DNA of 64,000 nt from Siphonodentalium dalli. Lineage: Eukaryota; Mollusca; Scaphopoda; Gadilida; Siphonodentaliidae. Both the position numbers and the translations under genes were made by a program. Location: NCBI GenBank assembly GCA_032622095.1, contig CP136065.1, positions 243,907,474-243,971,473 on the forward strand. Direction: 5' to 3'. Position 1 is the stretch's first letter. Each line of letters opens with the position of its first letter. Of this stretch, positions 53,397 to 63,720 are shown piece by piece. Below the pieces are notes generated by a model. That model was not told where the DNA came from. It saw nothing but the letters and a program-made list of their open reading frames with translations, and made no database searches.

Positions 53397-55139
53397 TTAG
53401 AGATCAGTCTCTAGAAGGGGCATAACTGTCAGTGGTTCAATGGTAAGCAGGCGACCAGGTTCAAACTGAGATTCATCTGAGTCGTCCTCTGCTATTGATA
53501 ATTTGGCATGAACAGATTCAATGTCTGCAGCCATTGTGATGTCTTGTAATCCCAGATTGGGAGGTACATCATAATCGTCGGTAGATGCGTTATATGCATT
53601 GTGCATATCATCACTGTACTCTTCGGTAGAGGCACTATAATCATTCTGAGCCTCTTGAGCTAGTTTACGAGCACGCAGCTTGGTGCGAAGCTCGTTAAGG
53701 GGTATATCGTCTTCGTCCTCCGAATCTGATCTGACCTGGCGTTTCATTGTACGAAGACGCTGAAGAGGTATGTTATCCTCGGAGTCGGGGTCAGAATCAG
53801 ATGAGGAGGGGGGTACAACATAGCGCTGCGCTCTGACAGCAGCTTCTTTGTCAGTTTTGACAGGCAGAGTCCAATCTATGGCAGCTCTGCGGAGGAGGTC
53901 AGCATGACTCTTAGTCACACGACCTGTAAGTTGATTACGGATGCGGTATGAAACAGGTGACCGCTTTTCAATGACGCGATAATATGGTTGCCACTTAAGG
54001 GCTAACTTATTTTTGGTGGGATTGTCTTTGTAATAGACAGGGTCGCCCACCTCAAAAGAGTTATCGGTCGCCTTCTTATCTTGGTAGGTTTTCTGTCGCT
54101 TGTTAGCAGACTGTAGATGACGATGCATCAACCGAAATGAACGATGCATTTCTTGATGTGCGACCTTGTGAAAGTCACCACCCACATACTTGTGATGAGG
54201 GCTGAGCAAATTGTCAATTGGTAAAATGGGGTCGCGTTGATATAGCAGGTAGAATGGCGAGTATTTAGTAGATTCATTCACACTGAATCGTATACTAGCC
54301 AGTGTGTGGGGAAGATACAGATCCCATGTCTCAAGTTGATTATTAAGCAACTTGGAAAGAATGTCATGCATAGTCCGGTGAACGCGTTCAACTTTGGCGT
54401 TACTCTGAGGATGATAATAAGAAGAAGTGACGTGATGAATACGAAGTTCTTCTAAGACATCATGCATGACTTGATTAATAATCTCGGTGCCATTATCAGT
54501 TACCAGTTCCAGCGGTGCTGAGAAACGAGGAAAAATCTCACTGAGTAACAAATTGGCAATAGTGGAGGCAGATTTGTCTGGTACTGCAAAACTTTCTGGC
54601 CAACCACTATAGAGGTCGATGAAAGTGACGATGTAGACGTTCCCACTTAACGTCGATAGGTAGGGTCCAATTAAATCGAGACCAATTTTAGCGAAGCGGT
54701 AAGGTGCTATGTCTGTTTCTTGAAGAGGTGATTTCTTTTTCTGAAGTTTTCGACTTTGGCAGGGAATGCATTTTTCACAATATGCATATATATCTTTGTA
54801 AAGATTCTTCCAATAATACTTGGATTTGATTGAGGAAAACATTTTATCGGTACCTAGATGCCCATTATCATCGTGGTACTGTTGCATAATGTGAGTTTGT
54901 AAATGAGAAGGAATACACATGCGAAGGACAGGGTCATCCTTGGCATGACTAATATAATGCAAGATGTCATTGATAAGTATGTATTTTTCCCAAATGGAGG
55001 GTGGTGGATTGTTGCAATTATATTGTTTCTTAAGCTCTACTATATCAGCATCTTTATCTTGTTCTAGAGTCATGTTGAAATCAACATGTGTGAGTTGAGA
55101 TTGACGAGAGTAGTATGTAGACGAGATAGTCTGGAACAA
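53397..55139 (-). CDS. Gypsy-type retroelement: integrase region of Pol
   Basis: 580 open codons. HHCC zinc domain (HDDNGHLGT ... YCEKCIPC), catalytic core with the first Asp in GLDLIGPY, second Asp in VTDNGTEI and Glu in NAKVERVHR, then a GPY/F-like C-terminus (FEVGDPVYYKDNP ... WQPYYRV) and a long acidic tail (SDSDPDSEDN; EDEDDIPLNEL). No reverse transcriptase, RNase H, protease or Gag upstream and no LTRs, so this is the 3' half of an element. The reading frame itself is clean. Confidence 0.85.
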   Translation of the reverse strand: MFQTISSTYYSRQSQLTHVDFNMTLEQDKDADIVELKKQYNCNNPPPSIWEKYILINDILHYISHAKDDPVLRMCIPSHLQTHIMQQYHDDNGHLGTDKMFSSIKSKYYWKNLYKDIYAYCEKCIPCQSRKLQKKKSPLQETDIAPYRFAKIGLDLIGPYLSTLSGNVYIVTFIDLYSGWPESFAVPDKSASTIANLLLSEIFPRFSAPLELVTDNGTEIINQVMHDVLEELRIHHVTSSYYHPQSNAKVERVHRTMHDILSKLLNNQLETWDLYLPHTLASIRFSVNESTKYSPFYLLYQRDPILPIDNLLSPHHKYVGGDFHKVAHQEMHRSFRLMHRHLQSANKRQKTYQDKKATDNSFEVGDPVYYKDNPTKNKLALKWQPYYRVIEKRSPVSYRIRNQLTGRVTKSHADLLRRAAIDWTLPVKTDKEAAVRAQRYVVPPSSSDSDPDSEDNIPLQRLRTMKRQVRSDSEDEDDIPLNELRTKLRARKLAQEAQNDYSASTEEYSDDMHNAYNASTDDYDVPPNLGLQDITMAADIESVHAKLSIAEDDSDESQFEPGRLLTIEPLTVMPLLETDL

Positions 55140-55236
55140 TACATTCCACCCGGAAACCTATTGTTCTTAATTATATTCCACCCGGAAAACCTATTGTTCT
55201 TAAATATATTCCACCCGGAAAACCATTGTTATTAAA
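55140..55236. repeat. Three tandem copies of a 36-bp unit
   Basis: 'attccacccggaaaaccta' plus 'ttgttcttaaatat' repeats three times immediately upstream of the integrase ORF, marking the truncation point of the retroelement. Confidence 0.85.
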
Positions 55237-56100
55237 TAGCATGTGATTTAAGAGAACAAAGCATTCTACTTTTCCTAAACAAAAGAATGAACTTTATACC
55301 CCACAGGTGTTTGGAGAACAATACAATATATTCCTTAGAAAATCAAAGCTATTGTTATATAAAGACAAAGCATGTGAAATCGTGAATCTGTATCAAACTT
55401 ACAACAATACATTCCACCATTTTGAAGTATCAAAGTTATTCATACACACAAAGACTCGTGAACCTGAATGAACCTAAGGTAGAATTAAACCTAAACAAAG
55501 AAATCTATATTTATAATATGGATCTATTGTCAATGAGAACATTATAAATAACAAACAAATCAAAATATACAAGCACAATCCATCTACGTATAGTAGAATG
55601 GATGGGAATGCACCCTATCCGTTTAAAGTTTATACACAGAAAATATCAGACTGAAGAAACTGCAAATACCAATGGAATTAGTTCACAATAAATCGAAGCC
55701 TAATACGAATCCGAGCGTGTCAGGGTTAAAACCATATAATACACGATATGTAATACCTAGGGATATGCGAATCGAGCAATTTCAATTAGAATCGAATCTC
55801 GATTCAAATCAGTCAAGCCAATCGAAACTCGAATCGAAATATTGCATCAGTGGTATGACTGGTATCAACAGTGAATATGTAGACATAACCTGAATAAGGT
55901 ACAATACCAGCATCCATTGATCCACTTGGTAACGATAATAAATGATTATAGGTATATAAAGTAAACATTATCCATAGTTTAAACCAAATGTTTGTGACTC
56001 TAACTACTATAAAATAATATTAACCACCAACCAAGTCAGTAAGAATCGCAATTATGTAGATAAGTTCGACAAAATTACAAATTTGCTAATTTGGTTTGTT
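55237..56100. other. Intergenic; degenerate repeats only
   Basis: The 73-codon ORF at 55672-55893 comes from a 'tcgaatctcgattcaaat' type low-complexity stretch and is not convincing as a gene. Nothing else recognised. Confidence 0.4.
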
Positions 56101-56104
56101 AGGG

Positions 56105-56365
56105 TTTATCGTCGTTATAGCCCAAACACGACGTTGTCAATTTACGGGTGGAGGAAAGACCACACAGAGGCGTAATTTCACCGAGAAATCGTCCCACGTC
56201 GTGTAGAAACCACCTACCCCCGGAAAACAACCGACAAAATTACCCAGATACACGATTCCGGTCACTCTACCTATGACGGGAATCGAACCAGCTTCGTCGG
56301 CGCTGGACGATCTGTGACGGGGTAATGCATATGGCACTATACCAACTGAACAACCCCCCCCCCCC
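56105..56365 (-). repeat. tRNA-derived SINE
   Basis: On the minus strand the head has an A-box-like TTCAGTTGGTATAGTGC (about 56347-56331) and a perfect B box GGTTCGATTCCC (about 56291-56280), spaced as in a tRNA. It is followed by a body with 'gtggtcttTCCtccaccc' that resembles the conserved central domain of invertebrate SINEs. A G-run precedes the head. The minus-strand ORF here is an artefact. Confidence 0.6.
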
Positions 56366-57690
56366 CCCACCCCAATTTAGCTAGATCAGTTATACGAGTC
56401 TTGCAATGTATCTATGGTATATAATTCAATGAAACTGGTACCGATGATTCGAATCAAATCGAAACAGAAGAAAGAAAAAATATTCGCAGGGCCCTAGTAT
56501 ACCGCAGCACTACACAATATAATATACAAGAGGTACGCTGTCGCATGATATTTCACCCCCCCCCCCCAGCAATTCGGAATAAGCATGGACGCGGAAACTC
56601 AAAAACAAACGATCCTGAAACCCAAAATCAAGCAACATTTCAAATTTTCTAAGTTGAAAAAAGACCCATAACTCTGACAAAAATCATCAGATTATACCCA
56701 AATTCGCACTTGACATGTATTTTGATATAACTGATCCACAAAATACGGGATTTGCAATCGTACCACCAAAGCTCACGCTATCATCTGGAAACCCAAAAAC
56801 AAGAGACAATTGAATTTTCTAAGTTAAAAAAAGGCCATAACGCAGGTGAAAAAGGGTGGACGAAACCCGCGCTATGCATGTAGCTGTTCACCTATGCTGC
56901 TCTATCAACATACCAAATATCAGCTAAACACGCCCAGCTGTTGCTGAATAACAATCCAAAAACAGACAAAATTGAATTATCTAAGTAAAAAAAGGGTCAT
57001 AACTCTGGTGAAAATGTGTGGACGAAACCGGGCTATGCATGTAGCTGTTCCCCATGCTACTCTATCATCATATCAGCTAAATATGCCCAGCGGTTGCTAA
57101 ACAATAATGCAAAATGGAAGGACGTACAATGTACGAACGTACGGAAGGAGATGTCGACTATATACTCATCAACTTCAAGTTGGGGACATAAAAACACACC
57201 AATATATAAGCTATAGCCAAAACATAGGCGAATTGGTGGAAACAAAATAAGGAAAGGTGAGTCAAGGGATGAGATAGTTAGTATACTCGATTTTCAGATG
57301 CAATTGAATTCAGAACTCGGAAAGAAATATAAATAAATCACAAACCTACCTTCAGCCCCCTGCTAACCAAACAAAAGCAAACATGCGAAAAACAATTGAC
57401 TGTTGTGTAACTATAGAAAGCAGTATCCGGGACATTAACCTATTCATAATAACGGACGTGACAAATAAAGATTTAGTAAAATAACACAGTTTCCTCATAC
57501 GGAAAGGTTTGATTTATCATCACGTGCATGGCTCAAGTTACAATAATGCAGATGGTTTGCGGAATGTTTCCTAGTCGTGCATGTTCACCAAAATCGTAAA
57601 AAATTGTACGTTCAGAGGAAATAAAAAAACATGCAACTATATAAGCGAAACATAATGGCGATAAAATATATTCACCTCTATACCCCAATT
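56366..57690. repeat. Dispersed repeat with 'ataactctggtgaaaa' modules
   Basis: Three imperfect copies of a module ending in 'cataactct' or 'cataacgca' followed by 'ggtgaaaa.g.gtggacgaaac' and 'ctatgcatgtagctgttc' (near 56670, 56840, 56995). A C-run at 56560. No genes. Confidence 0.55.
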
Positions 57691-57698
57691 ATCAAGAG

Positions 57699-57827
57699 TT
57701 TGATGATGGTATAGAAGTAGATTATGCAGATGAGCCTCCAGAAATAGATTGGGATATTGTCATTGAAATAGAAATGGCAGAAATAGATTGGACGGATGAT
57801 GAAGATGAGGGGTTTGAACAGTTGTAG
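57699..57827 (+). CDS. Acidic last exon of a PC4-like family gene (locus 4)
   Basis: After an acceptor-like CCCCAATTATCAAGAG (57698) a phase-0 exon encodes an acidic tail (EIDWDIVIEIEMAEIDW, then TDDEDEGFEQL) and stops at 57827. It is similar to the last exon of locus 2 (EIDLDFDVIETEI). A TATATAAG lies 60 bases upstream, so an unspliced short gene is also possible. The other exons of this locus are not found. Confidence 0.4.
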   Translation, partial: FDDGIEVDYADEPPEIDWDIVIEIEMAEIDWTDDEDEGFEQL

Positions 57828-57829
57828 TC

Positions 57830-60800
57830 CCCCCCCCCACCGCCCCTATCCCACAAGGTTCTATTAAGAACCAACCAAAAAAAACTATAGTTAGTACACC
57901 CCCCCCAATCAGGGGTAGGGGTCCAACGCTGGTAAAAATCAATTCCATGATGGAGTTGACTTTGCAACACAAAATGCTGACTGAAGGTGTAAACTCCTCG
58001 CCGATAATTAGTGATTTCAACGTGCACAATGACTTATTCTTCCAACCGAAAATCACAGATACAGCTATAAAACTAGTAATAGTCTTAACAGCTTAAACGA
58101 ATTCAAACCCTAATCTATAATGGGGGGGGCAAGAGCAATACTTACAAAGCAATAAAAGCCTGATGAATATATAGTGATACACATATGTCCACACAGTAGA
58201 CCTATTGCGACAGGTGAATAATCAAGAGCGTTTCACATAAAATATGATTATGATCAACCCTCTAGTACTTAAAGGTACACGTATGCGTCTTATATAGAGT
58301 TCACCAAAACATTATATTAGATGCACGGAAATGGTATACATAAGCTCGTATAGTAGACCTATTATTATGAGATCAATATATTCAATGAACGAAGAGTCCT
58401 ATCAATAAAGAGCAATATACTGCAAAACAAATTTGTCGTATACGCAATTCAGGACCTTCCCCAATAAATGACAAGGCATGTTTACACGATAGGATTGGTG
58501 CTACGAGGTGTTTAAATTCAAAATAGCTTCCTAAATTAAATAAAGAGCGTTATGTTGAATAACTAAATGATTGATGGTAGCACCCGGGTGATAAATATTC
58601 GATCAAGCCTCTGTGTACTATATGTCCACACAGTACACCTATTGTGGCAGGTAATTAACGAAGAGCGTTTTAAACAAGGATCAGCCCCCTCCCCTTTAAA
58701 GACATATATATGAGTCTTACAGAGGGTTACTTAATACCTGTAAGAAATGGTATACAAATGCACACAAAGTAGGCCTATTATTGTAAGATAAATGGAAAAA
58801 GCCATCAAAAGACTACCTAACGAGACATACACCAACAAAAAGAGCATCAATTATAAGCTCGTAAGATATGTACACATATGTTCACACAGTAGGCCTATTC
58901 TCATAGAATAGCCAGCATAACGGTACATGAAGGGGGGGGGGGGTAATAGAATACGCAGCCAATAGAGAGTATTGGATGGATTAAAGGGGTATACACCGTT
59001 TGTCCTATAACACTACGAGATGTGTAGGGTACATATATGGTCATACACTAGCTCGATTGTAAGCACACTTTTGACCTGAGGGTATACATATGTTCACAAA
59101 GTAGGCCTATTCTCATGGGAATGATAGAACATGACTAATTAAATGGAGACTATTTGTATAATCAATAAAGAGCAATATATGTCTTTATCAATCCTCGAAT
59201 GACTTAAAGGGGTATACATGGGAAATAAAGAGCATCATTGTTTTCAAAACAAGGTGTATGTACCTAACCCAAACTAATAGAAATTGAGAGTATATGACAA
59301 TACAACTTTTTATTCTGATTGTTAAATAACGATAATCAACATGTCTAAGAAAATAGCTGTTTGCTAGAAAAATATGTATAAATTTGTTTAAATATATAGC
59401 ATTTGGCACAAAAAACAAAATTAAGAAATAGATCTGAATTTGTGCAGGTACCGATCCAATGTAGGATATAACTATAGTCAAAACCAATGAAATGTTTAAC
59501 TAGCATTATAAAATAAACATCAAACTATCAACATATCAAAGCTTTAGTCATATATAATTAATAAATATGGCACCTGTAAAAGTCAGACCAATCTCTCAAC
59601 AGACTTTCAGTCAGATAATATATGTAAGAAAATAAAAAAAGAGTAAATCACATTATAGAAAGACCGGCATTTGGCACTTACAATAGTGAGGTATGGATAT
59701 AAATAAGATCAGGACACAAATTTAGTATAAATATTGGAGGAATTGAAATAAATTCCTGAGTATCTATAAGAAATGGCTCTATGTTATTCAAGGTATTGAA
59801 CCTACTATATAACTAAAAATACATAGCATAACAAATTGATTTAAATATATGACTGTAAACACTAATCTGACGAGACCATATATATATATACTTATATCCA
59901 TACATCAAAAAGAGGTCATAAAAACAAGTATAGCAAAAGTTACATCGGCATAAAAGAATAACGGAGATATGGATCTTAATTTAATGCGGGGGACAAATTA
60001 AATTCGGAATAATAGGGGATATCATCGAATTCATAGTATCAGTACACAGAAACTAGCCTAGAAGTTCCACAATATTTCTCTATACCCCTTTAATAGGTAG
60101 GATTGAAATTTAATCAGCAAAAGTGTAGTCAGATCCATATCTCAGAACAGATCCACTATTATATTTATGAAACCGATGTAATAATATCATAATAAATATA
60201 AACATCACCCCCCCTATAATGTTATATAGTTTGGACCATAAGTCAACAAGTTCCCCTATTTAGTTAACAGTAGAAGAACAAATGCCAAATAGGGCTGTGG
60301 TAAAAACAATTAACCCACCCCACCCTCCCCATATCCGAGGTCAACAATACAAATCAACAAGAAAATACCAAAATCAGCACCAGAGGTATGTTATATAGTT
60401 TGGACTATTAAATAAAGAGCGTTCTATGATGGTAGCACCTAAGCGATAAATATTTTATCAAGCCCCTGTGTACACATTTATCCTAATGTAGTCCCTCCCC
60501 ACCACATTAAGGTATATATATATATCAAACCTACAGAGGGTTACCTACTTGTAAGAAAATGGTACACATGTGCGCACATAGTAGGCCTATTACTGTAATA
60601 TAAATGGAAAAGTCCTAAAATCATTACCTAAAGGAGGTGATTTAACAATCATTAGTCGGTAATATATCTCAGTAGAAGAATGAAGGTAAATGACCCCCCC
60701 CCCCAGGTTTACAATGCAAATGAACAACAAAATACCAGATTCAGCACCAGAGGTATGTTATATAACACCCCCCCTCCCCCTTGTTTTATCAACAATATCC

Positions 60801-60950
60801 CAGTAGAAAAAATAACTGTGAGAACATAAACAGATATAAAAAAACGACATGTAGAAATACTAACATCGATAAAATTTGTGGAGTTGGGAAGCTTAGAGTA
60901 CAAATATCAAATGCATAGTATGGGAGAAAATTATAACTAAGGTAGCATGC
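57830..60950. repeat. Degenerate repeat field with poly-C/G tracts
   Basis: The phrase 'catatgttcacacagtaggc' + 'ctatt' recurs, variably eroded, near 58185, 58620, 58770, 58880, 59095 and 60570, and 'aaagagcgtt' / 'ataaagagcaatata' recur between. C or G runs of 7-10 occur near 57831, 57900, 58930, 60210, 60700 and 60765. No gene-like ORF; the minus-strand hydrophobic ORF at 59188-59487 is AT-driven. Confidence 0.55.
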
Positions 60951-60996
60951 ACTTAAAATTTAACACCTGCTATCGATAATACAGTGTAGAAATAGT

Positions 60997-61104
60997 GAAC
61001 AGGAAATAAGAATTTCCTGTAAAAGGATTCAGATATGTCTTGTTAAATTGAACACCTGTTTCAACAGGAAATAAGAATTTCCTTGATAGAAAGGTATTTA
61101 TAAG
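60997..61104 (+). promoter_or_regulatory. Duplicated palindromic element and TATA box
   Basis: 'aacaggaaataagaatttcct' occurs at 60998-61018 and again at 61063-61083, each preceded by 'aacacctg' (60962, 61051). The core GGAAAT-aag-AATTTCC is an inverted GGAA repeat (ETS/STAT/NF-kB-type). TTTATAAG follows at 61097-61104, about 35 bases before the ATG. The 63.3 kb gene has a matching arrangement (GAACAGGAAG, then TTTATAAGACAGA at 63251). Confidence 0.6.
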
Positions 61105-61132
61105 CCAGAAAAATACAATCAATATCCACCAC

Positions 61133-61400
61133 ATGATAAAAATGTCTCAAATAAATTTTACCGAGAACCGAAATTGCCACGAGACCGGAGTTTTGACCTT
61201 TCGAGGCCATATAAATCCTAGAAAGGATACTCATCAAAATGCTCAATGGCAAAATGCTGATTGAGCTTACAAACACTACGAGCGGGCAGACAGTATGCCC
61301 AACTGGAGTGGATTATAGAGCTATGGTAGCCAACTATAGCAATATTCTGGACTATTATGAAATAGTCCAGAAGTGGGAGAAAGCTGTGAAAAATGGTGAG
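61133..61400 (+). pseudogene. First exon of a PC4-like gene (locus 5), frameshifted
   Basis: ATG at 61133 or 61142 opens about 40 codons; an extra A in the AAAA run at 61235-61238 shifts into the frame starting at 61239, which then runs 54 codons to NGE|GTGAGT (donor at 61401, phase 0). The second part reads LIELTNTTSGQTVCPTGVDY, the strand-strand-'D-Y-x-x-M-V' pattern of the PC4-like exons. The homopolymer lesion may be an assembly error. TATA box at 61097. Confidence 0.5.
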
Positions 61401-61463
61401 GTGAGTATCAACTCTACAAATTTTATCGATGTTAGTATCCTCTACCCCCCCCCCCCCCCCTGC

Positions 61464-62714
61464 CTACAAATCTAAGCGTCTCGGAGGAGCAATATACTTT
61501 CTAAGATTGTAGCGGGGGGTAGAGGCTACAACTGTATCATCATCATCTGTTGAACTAGCTGCTGCAGAAGCAGTGGGTGAGGTCATGTCCAGCTCAGTGA
61601 CCTGAGTGGCGCTAGACTGGTCAGCCAACGAAACTGGAGATAAATCGGCCAAAGGAATCATCCCTGTTATATCAATGAACCTTTGTCGATATCTCCTTAT
61701 CCGTCGCCTGATCAACCAAGCGACCAAACCCGCCAGAGAGCTGAACACGGCTCCTCCCACTGATGAAATCAAAGCAATGAAACCATCATCATCTTCTAAT
61801 CTCTTCTGTAATCCTAAAAAAGATAGGGATAATATATTAAATAATAGAATATTGTAACATGTGTAGGAAACAAGCATCATCAAATGCATGGGTTCCAATC
61901 GCAGAGAATACAAGCTTAGACGAAATTATGGACAATTTACAGTCAGTTTAAATAAACAGATCATACAAACACAGAACGGACATATATGTAAGTAACTCTT
62001 AGAGTTTGTATCTGTCATAATACCTTCAGTTTGATCTCCTAAATGATTCAGCCCCCCCCCCCCCCAATCGCAGAAAGGTAGTTTTATACCTGGGGAAATA
62101 TAAACAAACTAGTAACTGCTATTAGGTAGGGAGCAAAGTCCACTAATGTAGTTGTTGTTGGCACTCACGGCTTGGAGACCACCGGATGATTTGTAATGGT
62201 CACAGCTGAGAGCTTTCACATGAATGGCAACAAGCCATATTTCCGACTAAATCCTGAAAAATTACCCATAATTATGTTGTGGTTAAGCTATCAACTACTT
62301 TGGGCATTACGATAGCATCTGATCAATAACATTCTATAATCATAGCAAGAGACTTACTATCTTTAAACTTATCCAGCATGCATGTTGAGGTAGATGAGGT
62401 TGAAATCATGGTGGACGTCATCATGTGTGTGGTTGGTTCAGTGGCGGGTGAGGTAGTGGTCGGTTGAAGGGTGGATGTCGTGGTTGTTGGTTCAGTAGTG
62501 GCAGGTGAGGTGGTCGGTTGAAGAGTGGAGGTACTAGTTGTTGATTCAGTAGTGGCAGGTGAGGTGGTCGGTTGAAGAGTGGAGGTACTAGTTGTTGGTC
62601 CGGTAGTGGCGGGTGAGGTTGCGAGTTGAAGAGTCATGGTTGTTGATCCGGAAGTGGTGGGTGAGGTGCTCGGTTGAAGAGTGGAGGTCGCGGTAATATC
62701 TTCAGGAGTAAAAC
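61464..62714 (-). CDS. Mucin-like type I membrane protein, stalk and TM exons (locus 5)
   Basis: Stalk exon 62714-62358: starts after TTTTTACTATAG, is a tandem Thr/Ser/Pro repeat (STLQPTTSPATTE units of 22 or 23 residues) that would be heavily O-glycosylated, ends A|GTAAGT, phase 1. TM exon 61813-61464: starts after CCCTATCTTTTTTAG, phase 1, span ALISSVGGAVFSSLAGLVAW, basic RRRIRRYRQR, then an about 85-residue tail rich in Asp/Ser/Thr. Phases agree. The signal-peptide exon must lie upstream (above 62714) and is not identified; it may be outside the window. Confidence 0.6.
62214..62312 (+). repeat. MITE half-copy
   Basis: 'gaatggcaacaagccatatt', 'ataattatgttgtggtta' and 'actttgggcattac' match the 25.7 kb fragment; it lies in the intron between stalk and TM exons. 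Confidence 0.6.
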
Positions 62715-63034
62715 CTATAGTAAAAATAGAAAGAATTATATTTAATATTAATGACCGTGGTCCATTCTACAACCTATATCCCAACCAATAACCAAAATAT
62801 CAAAAGTTATATGGGAATAAGAAATTGGATAGTTGACATGTTAAATAATAGGGAAAACACACTTTTATGTGAATACCCAGCTTAGAATAACCTCACCCGC
62901 CACTACCGGACCAACAACTAGTACCTCCACTCTTCAACCGACCACCTCACCTGCCACTACTGAATCAACAACTAGTACCTCCACTCTTCAACCGACCACC
63001 TCACCTGCCACTACTGAACCAACAACCACGACAT
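62475..63034. repeat. 146-bp inverted copy of the mucin stalk exon
   Basis: Arms 62475-62620 and 62889-63034 appear to be identical reverse complements. The right arm is a fragment of the stalk exon placed on the plus strand; it has no acceptor of its own and is followed by sequence unrelated to the family. The plus-strand ORF through it (62869-63057) is a by-product. Confidence 0.85.
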
Positions 63035-63300
63035 TAGTGCTACAACGTCTTCAATGAGTACACCTATTTGAATAGGGCAAACACTCAGTATGTGGTAGAG
63101 GGGAGATAATTATATAATTCAACAAAAAATTATATGTAGGATTTGAACCTTATGACAGGATAGTATATCCTTGATGTGTGATTATTACACCCCGGAAAAA
63201 CTGAACAGGAAGAAAAAAACCTTCCTTATGGTAAATTGTATGAGGTTAGGTTTATAAGACAGAGAAAAAAGGGCAGTCTATCAGATCTACTATTGTAAAT

Positions 63301-63714
63301 ATGAAATTTTTCCAAAAAAAAATGCAATACAGAAGTCGGGTCAGCAAGGGGATGGTCATAGATCTAAATTCTACTCGCAATGAATGGCGAATTAAAATTT
63401 ACACAGCTGATGGGAACATGTGGATAACTTCTGAAGATTACATTCATTTAGTTAACCGGAGAGATCCAATAATGAGAGATTTTCAGAAGTTAGAAAACAA
63501 CGAGTGTACAGAAGGATCCCAAAAGATTATATTCAGGAGCTGTGTGAGTCCTTCTTTGTCAATAGAACTAACTTCTATTGACAAAGAATGGTACCTAATT
63601 CTATATAATGGGAACAAGTTCGTAAGGATTAGGGCCGAAGACTTCAATATATTCGCCAATGAGAAAGACAACATTATGAGACATTTCGAGCTTATTGAAG
63701 CGAGCATCTCTATG
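63301..63714 (+). CDS. First exon of a two-domain PC4-like gene (locus 6)
   Basis: ATG at 63301, 138 codons, ends ATG|GTGAGT at 63715 (phase 0). Two tandem units of about 57 residues: unit 1 has IDLNSTRNEWRIKIY ... MWITSEDYIHLV, unit 2 has IELTSIDKEWYLILY ... VRIRAEDFNIFA, each followed by a 'D-x-I-M-R-x-F' helix. The strand-strand-strand-helix order resembles PC4/p15 domains, and PC4-like proteins bind ssDNA as paired units. TATA box TTTATAAG at 63251. Continuation exons are outside the window. Confidence 0.55.
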
Positions 63715-63720
63715 GTGAGT

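Noticed and set aside
51000-55300. LTRs of the Gypsy-type element
   Set aside because: No long direct repeat flanks the fragment; both ends are truncated against other sequence.
56275-56360. Functional tRNA gene
   Set aside because: A and B boxes are present, but the acceptor stem does not pair convincingly and a SINE body follows directly.
56137-56370. 77-codon minus-strand ORF
   Set aside because: It is the tRNA-derived SINE read through; A and B boxes explain the sequence.
57722-58056. Minus-strand ORFs of about 100 codons
   Set aside because: They are shadows of the acidic exon on the plus strand and of poly-C tracts.
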